Position numbers and translations under genes: made by a program
Source of the DNA: Nemertoderma westbladi
Taxonomy: Eukaryota; Xenacoelomorpha; Nemertodermatida; Nemertodermatidae
DNA length: 36,838 bases
Assembly (NCBI GenBank): GCA_032718475.1
Contig: JAUCBJ010004944.1
Location: 1 to 36,838 of the forward strand
Direction of reading: 5' to 3'
Notes under the pieces: model-generated
The model's database searches: none
The model's input: the letters and a program-made list of their open reading frames with translations, nothing else
What the model was told of the DNA's origin: nothing
Part shown: positions 9,985 to 22,400 of the stretch, one piece after another
Position numbering within the stretch: position 1 is the first letter of the stretch
Layout of the letters: each line of letters starts with the position of its first letter

Positions 9985-11640
9985 GTATTATAGTTTCAAA
10001 ATTAATATTTAAAAATCCCGCTCTCCCTTATTGCTTTTGACGCGTCCGCTTGATGCTTCCGCTTTAGTTGGCGCTCCCCCTAAAGGCGAAACGCCAAACT
10101 ACTGAACTGAAAATCATAAACTTGCCCATCGTTGGTTTCCAAAATCATGTGCTTTCGACCCACTACCATTGGGGGCCCACCAGATTCCCAATAGAAGCTT
10201 TTAAGAAAATTATATGATTATTAAATGAAAGTAAAACACGATCTAATTTCTATACCATTGTGGGACATCCGTCGTCACTTCGAAACAACAATGTCATTTT
10301 ATATAATATAAAGTATTGAGATGGAATTTATTAGGGAAAATGTTAATAATTTGACAAATATTTTGTGATTAGGAATTATTTTGTATCACTAAATCTGCAA
10401 AGGCACGTGTAATTTTGCTGAATATTCCTCCAGTAACCCATTTTATAAACTTAACAATGTATGACTCAATAATATAAGTTATATTTCCGCCGTCCAGGAT
10501 ACAATTAATAAGGAAAAATATTCAGTCTGGAACTACATTTGACATAGTAATACACGTTTATACGTTAATGAAGCAATGTTGTAATTAAATAATCCTAGTT
10601 TAACGTTGTCATGGACTTCTAGAATATTAATTTAAACCTAATAATTAATTTAAAGGTATAAAGGATATTCTGTCCATGACTTAGTCAACATCAAATTAAA
10701 ATATTATAATCATGACGTCAACATTTTAACTAATTTTTAAATTAAATTGAGAAATATTTATAGGGCTATATGCCATGAAACAGTATACTGCAAAAATAAA
10801 AAATAAATACATTACAGAAGGAAAGCCTGAATCAAAAATGAGAATGTGAGATTAAACAACAATAATTAATATATAACATGTTATTATTACCTTTGTTTGA
10901 AAAGCAACAACTGTGAAGTAGGTGGAAAACAGCAAGTAGAAGTTAAATCCGGTAATGTACAGTACATACTGCGTGTTGCGAATCTGTCAAAGCAAATTAA
11001 TTCCTTTACCGTGAAATAGGGAGGAAGCTTAATTGCTTGTATATGAAGATAGTCCCAACGGATTGCATATGAAACTTATAAACATTCAGGCAGCTACCTG
11101 ATGCTAGCGGTGTTTCCATGGAAATAAGAAACGATTGGGTGATTTTAAGCAGGAGAACCTTTGAGGAAGATCAGGAAAGCAATCTACAAACAAGGTAAAC
11201 GCCCTGCCCGCCCAATCCACAGAGAAAACAGCTTAACAACTTACAGGCCGCGGCCCATTTCCTTACCAGAGCTTCCAGTTATTCAAAAACGTTCATATAC
11301 AATACATACAGAGCTACATAGAAATATAATATGTCAAATAGATGGATGGAATGGATGAGTGATCAAGGGGGACATACACGCTGCCATAAAAGAGACAACT
11401 GACATAAATACACTAATAATTAGGGAACAATAAATAATTCAAGGAAGAGCACAAAGCAACAATTCCATAACAAAGAGCGATCGATCCTCGTATACGAATG
11501 TACGGGAATTAAATGTTAGTACCAGACACACCCAACTGAGTTACACCATCTTATCTATTAATATAATCTTATCTATATCTATTAATCGATAATAAAGACA
11601 AATTAACATTCTATTATTTAGAACTAATACTGAACATTCT
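9985..11640. other. AT-rich intergenic region
   Basis: No gene recognised. There is a small imperfect hairpin with GTCATGGAC / GTCCATGAC arms at about 10608-10680. A less AT-rich stretch at 11090-11460 contains an open frame (11161-11358) with Arg/Pro-rich peptide. It has the texture of an old mobile-element fragment, but I could not assign it to any family. Confidence 0.4.
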
Positions 11641-11736
11641 TTAAGGAGTGGGAATAGAGCGTGACATACGAGTTTATGGAGTGGGAATTGAGCGTGACAT
11701 ACGAGTTTAAGGAGTGGGGATAGAGCGTGACACGAG
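11641..11736 (+). repeat. 33-bp tandem repeat, three copies
   Basis: TTAAGGAGTGGGAATAGAGC-type units begin at 11641, 11674 and 11707, a 33-base period. The third copy lacks two bases. The minus-strand frame across it (11849-11541) repeats an 11-residue CHA-FPL-KLV peptide only because 33 is divisible by three. Confidence 0.9.
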
Positions 11737-13040
11737 TCAAAATAATACGGGACTAAAATGACTTGCAATAGGGATAAAACGACGTAACATTGGGCTAAAT
11801 TCGTCTTTCTCGATTTGAAGAAACAAAGGATTTTTAACAACCCATCCAAACCAATTAAAATATAAACGATGTCATATTCCTGACATTTATTGTGGCATTT
11901 AATTGTATTTCATTAACGCAAACGTACGACCTCGATTAATTAATTTATTTCCAATGATTTGACATCCTTTTAAAAATCATTAAAAGTAAGTATTCGGTAA
12001 CCGTGACTATAACACACGCAATACGAAAATCTACCAGAAGGCTCCTCTCCCTTGGCTGTTACCATAATACAGGAAGGGGCCACACTAACACCCAAGGATG
12101 AAATCTCCAACTGTCCGTAACTGATTCTTTTCTCCGCCAGAATAAGCCAATTTCCCTTATCAATGTGTCGGCGCAGCCGAATAAGTTACAAAACTACAAC
12201 TGACTAGACCAGAAATCGAGCCCACGCCATCCCGGCAGGAAACAGGATGGCAGAAAAACACTCGTGTGCGGAAAAAAAACACAGCTATAGTTTCCCGTGT
12301 TATTGCATATTATATAAATATTTCCATAAACAACGGGCCAATACCAATAGGGTGGGAAATGAGAGAAATTAACTTGAACTTCTATATGTAAACAGAGGAG
12401 ACAATCCGCAGTGGTGAGAAACTTCACGCAAATCCCTTCAATCAATTATTCCATTAAAATCTCGTCTCAATGTTAAATTATATATTTAGGAAAAGGAGCA
12501 CATTGTTCTAACCGAAACCATAAACTAAAATCAATAGAACAGATTACAGTTTTATTTTTGGAAGTAATCAGCTGTTATTTGCGACGATTTTCCCTATGAG
12601 AGGGATCATTTTGATTTCGTCGAAAGTCCCCCTATCTGAAACAGAGATAGTAGGGATGGGAGGGGGGGGGGGGGGGATTCCTCCCACAGAAAATGATATT
12701 TTTTGTTTATAAATAGAACGTCAAAATGATTTTCAGAAATTTTGGTGTTGGGTTAAATAGCTGGAATGTACTATTTTTTTTATTGGTGATAAAAAGATTC
12801 ATGGTGTGTACATTTTATTTATTTTTTTTAATTATAAATCACTGATCGGTACTGCGGATATAATAACTGCTCTAACAGATCTCGTCCTCCGCCAACTGTG
12901 AACTTTAATTAACCTGCCTGACATTTCATTATAGCTATGAGTCAAAAACGTTAATGTGATAGTGGCGAAATTCTTTACAATCGCATCGTTGTATGCCTCC
13001 TTGGTTAGCGTGCGTCAGTACACGATATTCTTCAAAAACC
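11737..13040. other. Intergenic region with dispersed repeat pieces
   Basis: No gene is supported. About 12455-12585 resembles 33825-33970 on the same strand (shared ATCTC-TCTCAATGTT, then AAAGGAG, then TTCTAACC-AAAC-ATAAACTAAA, then AGTTTTATTTTT), which marks a dispersed, probably non-autonomous repeat. A poly-G tract of about 16 lies at 12661-12677. Confidence 0.5.
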
Positions 13041-13054
13041 CTCAAAGGAAAAAC

Positions 13055-13388
13055 ACTACTACTACTACTACGGCATGATGCATTGCAGCTGCATTACATA
13101 TATATATTAAGAATGCTGTGCCGGCTTGTCGATAAAAATTATCCCTATCACCCATCACATTTGATAGATCATCCGCATCTTCAAGGCCAGTGTCCTTTAA
13201 GATGCGTCTCAAGAAAGTTATGGACTGTCCAACATGCTTATCCGCTCCATGAGGCCGCCAAAAATTATTAAGATTGAAAAGATTATGCACTGGCTGGTCT
13301 CACGGCGAAAGCAACGTCCTACAAACGGAGGTGGTTCCGTTCAGGTGTCGAGCTAGGGAGATTAATGGAACACCTCCAATGTTGTATA
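13055..13388 (-). mobile_element. LINE fragment, copy C, 3' part
   Basis: This is the minus-strand 3' end of the same LINE family as copy A. It has an (ACT)n tail at 13055-13071, then TGCATTGCAGCTGCA, AAGAATGCTGTGCCGG and the CACCTCCAATGTTG block at about 13370-13384. The reading frame is broken. It is interrupted at 13388 by a DNA transposon; the continuation (HC-V-KYN-H coding block) lies on the other side at 15361-15415. Confidence 0.85.
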
Positions 13389-15360
13389 CTGCCGTCCTAA
13401 GGCAAAACCATGTTACTCAAAAAATCCCGTTTTGAGAAAAATCAATCCAAAGTTAACGGATCTGTACGGAAGCATGTGAATGTCTGTGTGAATATATATA
13501 TTTCTGAAGGATAGTTAAATAGTATATTCAGATACCTAGAAAGTCATAGTGCTTCAAACCGAAGCTAGCAATTTAAAAAATATATTGGACTTAAATTTTT
13601 CGAGTTACATGCTTTTTCCTTATCAATTTCCACCCAGTGTGCTAAGGCAAACAAATGTAACTAATGATTTTTATTTTACTTTTGGCATAGTTTATTTTAT
13701 TTTGGATGAAATAACATTGACAGACCTATATGAGTGACTAAATTGAATATCTCAAGAAAACATAATGATGGTGAATAGTGATACCAACTAGCTTTAACAT
13801 GGACACAAAATTACAAAGAATATGGACTGGACATATAAGTTTACATAATATGAAATGTTTAAAGTTTTAATAATACATCAGTTTTCTTATGGGTTCTTCG
13901 AATCTAGGTATTAAAGTCAGCTGACATGTCATTTTCACTTAGTTCATTCCAGAAACAATGGCGGTTGACTGGCATTAGTGGGAGGAGTTTGGAAATGATA
14001 TCTGCTTTCTTTGTGGAAGTTCCACCTCTTGGGTGGGTCTTTCCTCCAGGTATCACCAACTGAAAGTTTTTCTTTAACACATTCACTTCAATAAAATCCT
14101 GCTTAGTATGCTTCTCCTTGTAAAATAGTTTCCTTGCGCCGCGCTTGAACCTTGCTACTGCAATCGAGATACAGTATGGTCGGTGAACTAGTTTTTCAAG
14201 CGCATATCTAGAAACACAGAAGATCCCACTGTGTGTAGAATCCGCTGACATAAATGTATGTCATGGTTCTAAATATTTGACAGTGATAGTCTCGACAGCT
14301 AATTTCGAGCAATTAACCGCGATGATAAACATGGTATACAATGTCCAATTCTTATTCTGTGATGTGCAGTTGTCAAGCCAAAGCACAAAATGCTTACTAT
14401 CACAGTGTGATAGGAAAAACTGCCAAAAAGTACTCGCCACATCCTCTGCATTGCGCCAGAGACACCCTCGTGTCACAAAACTGTTTTAGTTAAATTCTAG
14501 ATTCTTAGTGTTAGAACCCAGGGGACTAAATGTTTCATTGAATGCTATAAAGCGTTTGGTAAATAATGCTGTCTTAAAGGCCGGAATTCTGGGCAACATA
14601 ACGACTTTCTGCATGTCATCAGAAACAACAATATCATCATTAGTCGATTCTGTATCTGCTCTGTAAGCCTCGCCTCCCGAGCATCACTTACTTTGATTAA
14701 GTGATCCACATGACCTTTACATTTATCACATGTCTCTGTTGAATGGCTCTCTTTCATATGTAGAGTATAGATTTGGCAGGATTCATACTCCTCATTTCCA
14801 AGCGCTACAAAGCTAATGTGTTGAATATCAATAACTTGACGATATCGTTCATATGATATAGGTGCTATTGGAGTACAGTAGTCTATGTGCATTTCCGTTA
14901 TGTTGATGTCAGAAGGTAAATAAATATCTTACATTTAGTGCATTCGCTCGGCGGTAGTGAGGTACTACTGGATGATAGCCTTCAATGTGAGCTATAATTG
15001 GTGTATCATCTATCTTATTCGAGGGAGTGTGCCTACCACGTTGATCAAAGCAAGGAATTCTAGAAACCGTTGAAATGGAACCCATTGTGTTCATTATAAA
15101 ATTGTTGTACTTGAAACCTAAGGTTGACAAGAAAAACCTTTTATAAACAACACGATTAAGGATTCTGTAAATGAAAGTTGACGTACTTCTACTTTTGTTT
15201 TTTAATGTGAGATTAGGACTAATAGTCGTCGACTTTACAACACCCCCGTTTCGAAACCCAAAGTCTCTCCTCCTTATTTGACAGTTTCCAAAATCCACTA
15301 TTGACCAATATCTCAATTTCGTCAAAATTCGAGTTACATGGTTTTGCTTTAGAACGGCAG
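13389..15360 (-). mobile_element. Decayed DNA transposon with TIRs, nested in a LINE
   Basis: The ends are inverted repeats of about 30 bp: CTGCCGTCCTAAGGCAAAAC at the left, and the complement of GTTTTGCTTTAGAACGGCAG at the right. The flanks are TATA at 13385-13388 and 15361-15364, and removing the insert restores the LINE text found in copy A (GTT-TATAGTGT). So the element duplicated TATA, or TA if its ends are TACTG/CAGTA. Similar TIR-like sequence recurs just inside the left end near 13600-13672 in both orientations. The interior encodes a broken transposase-like protein on the minus strand. The total is 1972 bp. Confidence 0.85.
13904..15340 (-). pseudogene. Broken transposase-like ORF of the nested transposon
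   Basis: Read 5' to 3' on the minus strand, pieces from successive frames give one protein. First is a basic segment with RGRHTPSNKI, H-I-x-G-Y-H-P and HYRRANALNVRYL (about 15065-14925). A frameshift near 14920 leads to LPSDINITEMHIDY and YRQVIDIQHISF, with C-x-x-C pairs (to about 14690). A second frameshift near 14650 leads to VVMLPRIPAFKTALFTKRF and AFNETFSPLGS (to about 14500). Then come WRNAEDVAS, LWLDNCTSQNKNW and an in-frame TGA near 14262, followed by HTFMSADS and IPGGKTHPRGG-STKK (to 13904). The W-x-D-N-C-x-x-Q-N-K-N box is the likely first catalytic Asp of a DDE-type nuclease. At least two frameshifts and one stop make it non-functional. I recognise the pattern as a transposase-like family widespread in marine invertebrates, but cannot name its superfamily. 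Confidence 0.65.
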
Positions 15361-15415
15361 TATAGTGTTTGATTGGGATGTGTTCATTGTACTTGACACA
15401 GTGAACCCTGCGCAG
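15361..15415 (-). mobile_element. LINE fragment, copy C, 5' part
   Basis: A short stretch encoding LRRVHCVKYNEHI on the minus strand matches the RRVHCVKYNAHI block of copies A and D. It continues the LINE text cut at 13388 by the nested transposon. It ends at about 15415, where similarity to other copies stops; this is the 5' truncation point. Confidence 0.8.
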
Positions 15416-15429
15416 GATAAACACAGAAT

Positions 15430-15777
15430 TCAAAGAATTCCTGCAGCACTTTCAAAATAGTTGTACTGAATTAGTGAAGAAGAAAGACACATAAAGACTC
15501 CTCGAGATAGCGGTCCAGACGTTCTCTTTGGGAGAGTATCGGAGGTGTGTTTCATGTTGATTGTCTTACCCCAAAATACTACAGTGTCATCGGTTTCATA
15601 TAGGGGGCAAAACGCATTCAAAACGCATTCCAAATTCATCCCACTCCAGTGGCAAATTAACGCAAACAACAACTGATTATTACTCCCAAAATAAACTGTA
15701 TACTGTTCGTTCATTGTTTTGGTAGAAATAACATGCAAATGTGACATGCTCCATTTCCTTGATTGATCATTTAACAT
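15430..15777 (-). other. Unassigned open frame, 115 residues
   Basis: An open frame with a plausible amino acid mix but no motif, domain, splice context or neighbouring exon that I recognise. It lies between a LINE truncation point and the 3' side of the PLAT-ankyrin gene. It could be a fragment of an unknown element or chance. I do not call it a gene. Confidence 0.2.
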
Positions 15778-15950
15778 TGAGGCGAAAAAATCTATTATTC
15801 AAAATAGTATTTGCGTCAAGTTAATATGATAATAAGTTCATATGGATCAGCACTCTTAAATTCTGCGGGACACAGTAATATAAGTATTTGTAATATGATG
15901 GTATATATAGAGATGAATTTATGGCGATGTTTCGATACTTAACACACCAA

Positions 15951-15956
15951 TTTATT
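15951..15956 (-). terminator. Candidate polyadenylation signal (AATAAA)
   Basis: Plus-strand TTTATT gives AATAAA on the minus strand, about 355 nt past the stop of the PLAT-ankyrin gene. A variant ATTAAA (TTTAAT at 16002-16007) is a closer alternative. Motif and position only. Confidence 0.35.
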
Positions 15957-16310
15957 GAAATCATAAAAACTTAACGTATACGATATAGACCAAAATTTGT
16001 ATTTAATTGCTACCGGTATGTTTGTAAATCTTGCAATATTTGTGACAGTTCGTTTTTGTTGGAGTCTTTTCTAAGCCACGTTTTAAATAAATATTTACAG
16101 AAAAATACCCAGCCCATAACAAAAAAAATGTGTAGACCTCAAATTCTCACAACTGTTTAGGTTTATGACTCTAAGGGGCGTGAATTAACAGTATCATAAC
16201 AGTCAATAAATTATATGCAATATCAACCAATAGTTACAACAAAATATAGTAGATTTTCATGTAATAATAATAAATTTGCAAATCATTCTAGAATTGTAGA
16301 GTCATCACTA

Positions 16311-19046
16311 CTAGTATCTTCTTCTATGAGAATCCTCACTATCTGAATAGCTGTCATCATCGCTGGTAGAAGTAAATGAATCCTCACTGCTATCAGAGGT
16401 ATACGAAGTGGTTGTGTTACTACGACTGTCTGAAGAATGAACCCTGATTTGCGATCGGCCATCCCCTGAAGGAAATATGGTTTTGGGGTCGTTTTCTAAT
16501 TGGCTGACATCCCCAATGATATCACTGACATCCCCTCCCTTCGCAACTGCAGCACTAATCTTGCTCAATGCCTCCGCTGTTTTATCGTTTCCGTGAGCTT
16601 TGGCTACTTTCAAAGCCGTATGAGAATAATTATCCTTGGCTTCCATGTTGCATCCATATCGTATCAACCACAAACAAGCATCTGTATGGCCCGCCATTGC
16701 TGCCATGTGTAATGGCGTCAAACCTTGCTTCGTTTGATGATTAATGTTGCTGCCAAGTACGAGAAGCTCCTTCATTGCAGGGACATGACCCCCTAGAGCA
16801 GCGCGATGTAGTGGTATGTATCCAGTGTTACCCTCGGTGATACTAGCAGGAATCCCGGCCCCATGTAAAATATCAACCATCTTAACATCACCTGCCTCAG
16901 CGGCAATATGCAGAGGAGATAAGCCACGATGATCTACATTTTTCAGGGTTTCTGGATGATTATTAATTATATAATCTACAGCCTCGTAATCAGCTAACCG
17001 ACATGCCACTTGTATAGGCGATTCTTCCGCGATTGTAACAGGTGTGATGTCTGCAGAAATTGTCTTTTTAGCAGAAGTTGTTAAAACAGATTCTTGTCGT
17101 TGAGGAGTCACAAATGAAGTTTGCCTTTGTGTTGTTGTAGTGGAAATTAAAGTTTGCCCTTCTGTCGTTGCAGTGTCAGGGAATGGTGTTGCTATGGCAC
17201 TTACAGTGTCACTGGAAATGGTACTTTCTTGTGCTTTACGATCACCTTTTGCGCTCATTGGCCTATCGCTGCGATACACATGATGTTGGACATCGAAACC
17301 TGAACTATGCGATCTGTCATCATCAATAATTATATCTCGCAATTCGTCTTCCTCATCAATCACCACCTCTTGTTTCATAATATTTTTTGTCACTTCGGTT
17401 TCAATTTCTGGTCGCTCCTCTACAGCCAACTGCTTGCGGATGATGGTGGACAGATCGAATTCATCAACAGAATCACCACGTGATATTGAGGGTCTTGCCT
17501 GAGGGAACATTTCCCTTCGACGCAATGACAATTGCTTCCGGACAGCACTGGAGCTGCTGCTCTTATCTGGAACAGGTTCACTTGATGAACTACTAGAAGA
17601 CGATGAATAAGATGATTCTTCTTCGCTCTCGCTTTCCGATTCTTCCTCTTGTTCCTCCTCTTCCATAACAGCAGCTGGAGCTTCATCAACAACCCCTTCT
17701 GGCTCTGCAGATCGTGTAGGTGAAGGTGTTACTCTCGATTCAACGACTACAACAGTAGGCATAGCCTTCCTTTCAGACTCATCTTCGCTCGAAGAAATGC
17801 CAGTGACTGATCTTGCTGAAGACAACATTAATAATCTTAGTATTTTTCTGTCGCTTTTATTTTTTGAAAACCAGTTAAAACATGGGAAAGTATAAAGTGT
17901 ATATGGAGTAACCATTTTTACAATTTCTACCTTTTCTAGGTACCAGTCTTTATTTGATTTGGTATCTTTAAATCCAATCTCCACCGTTTTCAGCTCACCA
18001 AGGTCTGCTACAACTACACCGAATTTATCTTTATGGTTGGGTTGACATTTTATTTTGTGGTTTAACGATTTTTCCAGCGCGTTCCACGAAGTTTGCCCAT
18101 ATGTACCGGCTATTCTCAAATCAATATTTACTTCGCTAAGGTTTGTTGAAGTGTGGCCAGTGTATAAATATATTTTGTAAGGGATATCAACTCTTGAAGG
18201 CCATTCCATTACCTGGGTTTGTGCGTAAACATCTTTGGTATTTCTTTCTATAGGTATGATCTCGTGAATTCGTCGTGGTTGGTCAACTTCATCGGAAGGC
18301 ATCTCTTCCAATGATTCCCTCTTCTTGCGTTTTTTGTATGTTGTTCGAACTCTCAATTTAGGTTTCTTTTTCTTTTCTCGTTTTGGATATTTTGTAATGT
18401 ACGAAGGTGGACATCTGTATACACTGTGTGGTCGGATGTGTTCATTGACCTGAGAAGTTGTATACTCTGTAGCAACTAGAAGCTTACTGGCTGTATTAAC
18501 TAGTCGATGTGCCTCAACTGACCGGATTCCAACAGGGGTCACTGACCGCAAAGTCCGTAATCCAGTACCAAAGGCTATCTGTTTCTCTGGCATACGTTTA
18601 AGGAAATCATATGCATCTTTACGAGAACGGTTTGATCCGAAATCGTCATCAGTTGTATGAAGGAATTTAGAATTAGCCATGTGATGTTCCACATTCCTAA
18701 CAATATTTTGGTCTTCTTTCGTTTTAGGGTACTTTTTGCCGTTTGGTATTCTCATGTAAGTAATTTGTTCACGAATTTTAGGTTCCCAAAACAGATGTTT
18801 GAGAGATCGATCGCGTATGGATTCTTCTTCACGAATCACTCTGGTTGGCTTTATTTTAGGGTAAATCCGACGCGGTAACTCTGGGCCCGAAAGATCGAAA
18901 CCTTGCTCGAGTCGTTCTACTTCCAGATAATACTTCAGCTGGTGAGCTACTGATTTCGTTAGCAGCTTTTTGTCGCTTCCGCTAGACGCGGACAGTGGAC
19001 GCAGCATGCCCTCTCTCGATGGCTCCCTGCGGTTTATGTCAACCAT
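16311..19046 (-). CDS. PLAT domain and ankyrin-repeat protein, 911 aa, uninterrupted coding exon
   Basis: The start ATG at 19046 has a good context (AAAATGG). Residues 1-285 are a basic, proline- and arginine-rich N-terminal region (Lys/Arg cluster 222-243) with no known domain. Residues 286-395 form a PLAT/LH2 beta-sandwich (YKIYLYTGHTS, then VNIDLRIAGTYGQT, then VEIGF and WYLEKVEI). PLAT domains bind membranes or protein partners. Residues 396-673 are a low-complexity linker with a Glu/Ser run at 462-499. Residues 674-835 hold about four to five ankyrin repeats, the best being GLSPLHIAAEAGD, GYIPLHRAALGGH and GLTPLHMAAMAGH. The tail (865-911) is Ser/Asp-rich. No lipoxygenase catalytic domain is present. 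The lack of introns in a 2.7 kb frame suggests a retrogene or a single-coding-exon gene; acceptor-like sites before the ATG leave room for a non-coding 5' exon. The function is not known; a cytoplasmic scaffold is the simplest guess. Confidence 0.88.
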   Translation of the reverse strand: MVDINRREPSREGMLRPLSASSGSDKKLLTKSVAHQLKYYLEVERLEQGFDLSGPELPRRIYPKIKPTRVIREEESIRDRSLKHLFWEPKIREQITYMRIPNGKKYPKTKEDQNIVRNVEHHMANSKFLHTTDDDFGSNRSRKDAYDFLKRMPEKQIAFGTGLRTLRSVTPVGIRSVEAHRLVNTASKLLVATEYTTSQVNEHIRPHSVYRCPPSYITKYPKREKKKKPKLRVRTTYKKRKKRESLEEMPSDEVDQPRRIHEIIPIERNTKDVYAQTQVMEWPSRVDIPYKIYLYTGHTSTNLSEVNIDLRIAGTYGQTSWNALEKSLNHKIKCQPNHKDKFGVVVADLGELKTVEIGFKDTKSNKDWYLEKVEIVKMVTPYTLYTFPCFNWFSKNKSDRKILRLLMLSSARSVTGISSSEDESERKAMPTVVVVESRVTPSPTRSAEPEGVVDEAPAAVMEEEEQEEESESESEEESSYSSSSSSSSSEPVPDKSSSSSAVRKQLSLRRREMFPQARPSISRGDSVDEFDLSTIIRKQLAVEERPEIETEVTKNIMKQEVVIDEEDELRDIIIDDDRSHSSGFDVQHHVYRSDRPMSAKGDRKAQESTISSDTVSAIATPFPDTATTEGQTLISTTTTQRQTSFVTPQRQESVLTTSAKKTISADITPVTIAEESPIQVACRLADYEAVDYIINNHPETLKNVDHRGLSPLHIAAEAGDVKMVDILHGAGIPASITEGNTGYIPLHRAALGGHVPAMKELLVLGSNINHQTKQGLTPLHMAAMAGHTDACLWLIRYGCNMEAKDNYSHTALKVAKAHGNDKTAEALSKISAAVAKGGDVSDIIGDVSQLENDPKTIFPSGDGRSQIRVHSSDSRSNTTTSYTSDSSEDSFTSTSDDDSYSDSEDSHRRRY

Positions 19047-19439
19047 TTTGAAAAAGAATCTGCGAAAACTAACTGTAAAATATTTAATTAAGAAATTTAT
19101 TTCTAAATCAAAACTAAACTATAAATTTTATTTCTATTCTGTAGGGATGTCGCATAATGTATTCTTATAATGATAGCTTAGCAACCGAATACACAATACA
19201 TATAAAACTTTGGCGATATACAATGTGTCAGCCCAGCCTAATAGATTTAATCAATATCTACACTGCACTGTGTACGATGGGTGAATGAATCCAAGGCAAG
19301 CCAATAATAACGCTCTAGCAAATTCTGTTATACTCAGGTTAGATAACTACTGTATGTATAAAACTTAACATTAAAGTAGTAATTCTTTTTAGTTTTTAAT
19401 AAAGTTCTGCAAATGTTCAACAAAATAATTGAATAGAAC
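19047..19439. other. 5' flank of the PLAT-ankyrin gene
   Basis: AT-rich, non-coding. This stretch of about 390 bp is all that separates the start codon of the PLAT-ankyrin gene from the hexamer array, so its core promoter is either here or beyond the array. No TATA box or initiator could be called with confidence. Confidence 0.4.
19059..19080 (-). promoter_or_regulatory. Candidate 3' splice acceptors in the 5' UTR of the PLAT-ankyrin gene
   Basis: On the minus strand, TAAATATTTTACAG ends at 19073 and TTTTCGCAG at 19060, 27 and 14 nt before the ATG. Both are acceptor-like with T-rich leaders. If used, the gene has a non-coding first exon further right, possibly in or past the hexamer array. 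Sequence pattern only. Confidence 0.3.
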
Positions 19440-22400
19440 ATCATTTACATTTACACTTACACTTACACTTAATCTACACTTACATTTACATTTACACTTA
19501 CACTTACTCTACACTTACATTTACATTTACACTTACACTTACTCTACACTTACATTTACACTTACACTTACACTTACACTTACACTTACACTTACACTTA
19601 CACTTACACTTACACTTACACTTACACTTACACTTACACTTACACTTACACTTACACTTACACTTACACTTACACTTACACTTACACTTACACTTACACT
19701 TACACTTACACTTACACTTACACTTACACTTACACTTACACTTACTCTACACTTACATTTACCCTTACACTTACTCTACACTTACATTTACATTTACACT
19801 TACACTTACTCTACACTTACTCTACACTTACATTTACATTTACATTTACATTTACACTTACACTTACACTTACACTTACACTTACACTTACACTTACACT
19901 TACACTTACACTTACACTTACACTTACACTTACACTTACACTTACACTTACACTTACACTTACACTTACACTTACACTTACACTTACACTTACACTTACA
20001 CTTACACTTACACTTACACTTACACTTACACTTACACTTACACTTACACTTACACTTACACTTACACTTACACTTACACTTACACTTACACTTACACTTA
20101 CACTTACACTTACACTTACACTTACACTTACACTTACACTTACACTTACACTTACACTTACACTTACACTTACACTTACACTTACACTTACACTTACACT
20201 TACACTTACACTTACACTTACACTTACACTTACACTTACACTTACACTTACACTTACACTTACACTTACACTTACACTTACACTTACACTTACACTTACA
20301 CTTACACTTACACTTACACTTACACTTACACTTACACTTACACTTACACTTACACTTACACTTACACTTACACTTACACTTACACTTACACTTACACTTA
20401 CACTTACACTTACACTTACACTTACACTTACACTTACACTTACACTTACACTTACACTTACACTTACACTTACACTTACACTTACACTTACACTTACACT
20501 TACACTTACACTTACACTTACACTTACACTTACACTTACACTTACACTTACACTTACACTTACACTTACACTTACACTTACACTTACACTTACACTTACA
20601 CTTACACTTACACTTACACTTACACTTACACTTACACTTACACTTACACTTACACTTACACTTACACTTACACTTACACTTACACTTACTCTACACTTAC
20701 ATTTACACTTACACTTACTCTACACTTACACTTTCTACACTTACACTGACATTTACACTTACACTTACTCTACACTTACATTTACATTTACACTTACACT
20801 TACTCTACACTTACTCTACACTTACATTTACATTTACATTTACACTTACACTTACACTTACACTTACACTTACACTTACACTTACACTTACACTTACACT
20901 TACACTTACACTTACACTTACACTTACACTTACACTTACACTTACACTTACACTTACACTTACACTTACACTTACACTTACACTTACACTTACACTTACA
21001 CTTACACTTACACTTACACTTACACTTACACTTACTCTACACTTACTCTACACTTACATTTACATTTACACTTACACTTACACTTACACTTACACTTACA
21101 CTTACACTTACACTTACACTTACACTTACACTTACACTTACACTTACACTTACACTTACACTTACACTTACACTTACACTTACACTTACACTTACACTTA
21201 CACTTACACTTACACTTACACTTACACTTACACTTACACTTACACTTACACTTACACTTACACTTACACTTACACTTACACTTACACTTACACTTACACT
21301 TACACTTACACTTACACTTACACTTACACTTACACTTACACTTACACTTACACTTACACTTACACTTACACTTACACTTACACTTACACTTACACTTACA
21401 CTTACACTTACACTTACACTTACACTTACACTTACACTTACACTTACACTTACACTTACACTTACACTTACACTTACACTTACACTTACACTTACACTTA
21501 CACTTACACTTACACTTACACTTACACTTACACTTACACTTACACTTACACTTACACTTACACTTACACTTACACTTACACTTACACTTACACTTACACT
21601 TACACTTACACTTACACTTACACTTACACTTACACTTACACTTACACTTACACTTACACTTACACTTACACTTACACTTACACTTACACTTACACTTACA
21701 CTTACACTTACACTTACACTTACACTTACACTTACACTTACACTTACACTTACACTTACACTTACACTTACACTTACACTTACACTTACACTTACACTTA
21801 CACTTACACTTACACTTACACTTACACTTACACTTACTCTACACTTACATTTACCCTTACACTTACTCTACACTTACATTTACATTTACACTTACACTTA
21901 CTCTACACTTACTCTACACTTACATTTACATTTACACTTACACTTACACTTACACTTACACTTACACTTACACTTACACTTACACTTACACTTACACTTA
22001 CACTTACACTTACACTTACACTTACACTTACACTTACACTTACACTTACACTTACACTTACACTTACACTTACACTTACACTTACACTTACACTTACACT
22101 TACACTTACACTTACACTTACACTTACACTTACACTTACACTTACACTTACACTTACACTTACACTTACACTTACACTTACACTTACACTTACACTTACA
22201 CTTACACTTACACTTACACTTACACTTACACTTACACTTACATTTACACTTACACTTACTCTACACTTACACTTACACTTACACTTACACTTACACTTAC
22301 ACTTACACTTACACTTACACTTACACTTACACTTACTCTACACTTACATTTACCCTTACACTTACTCTACACTTACATTTACATTTACAGTTACACTTAC

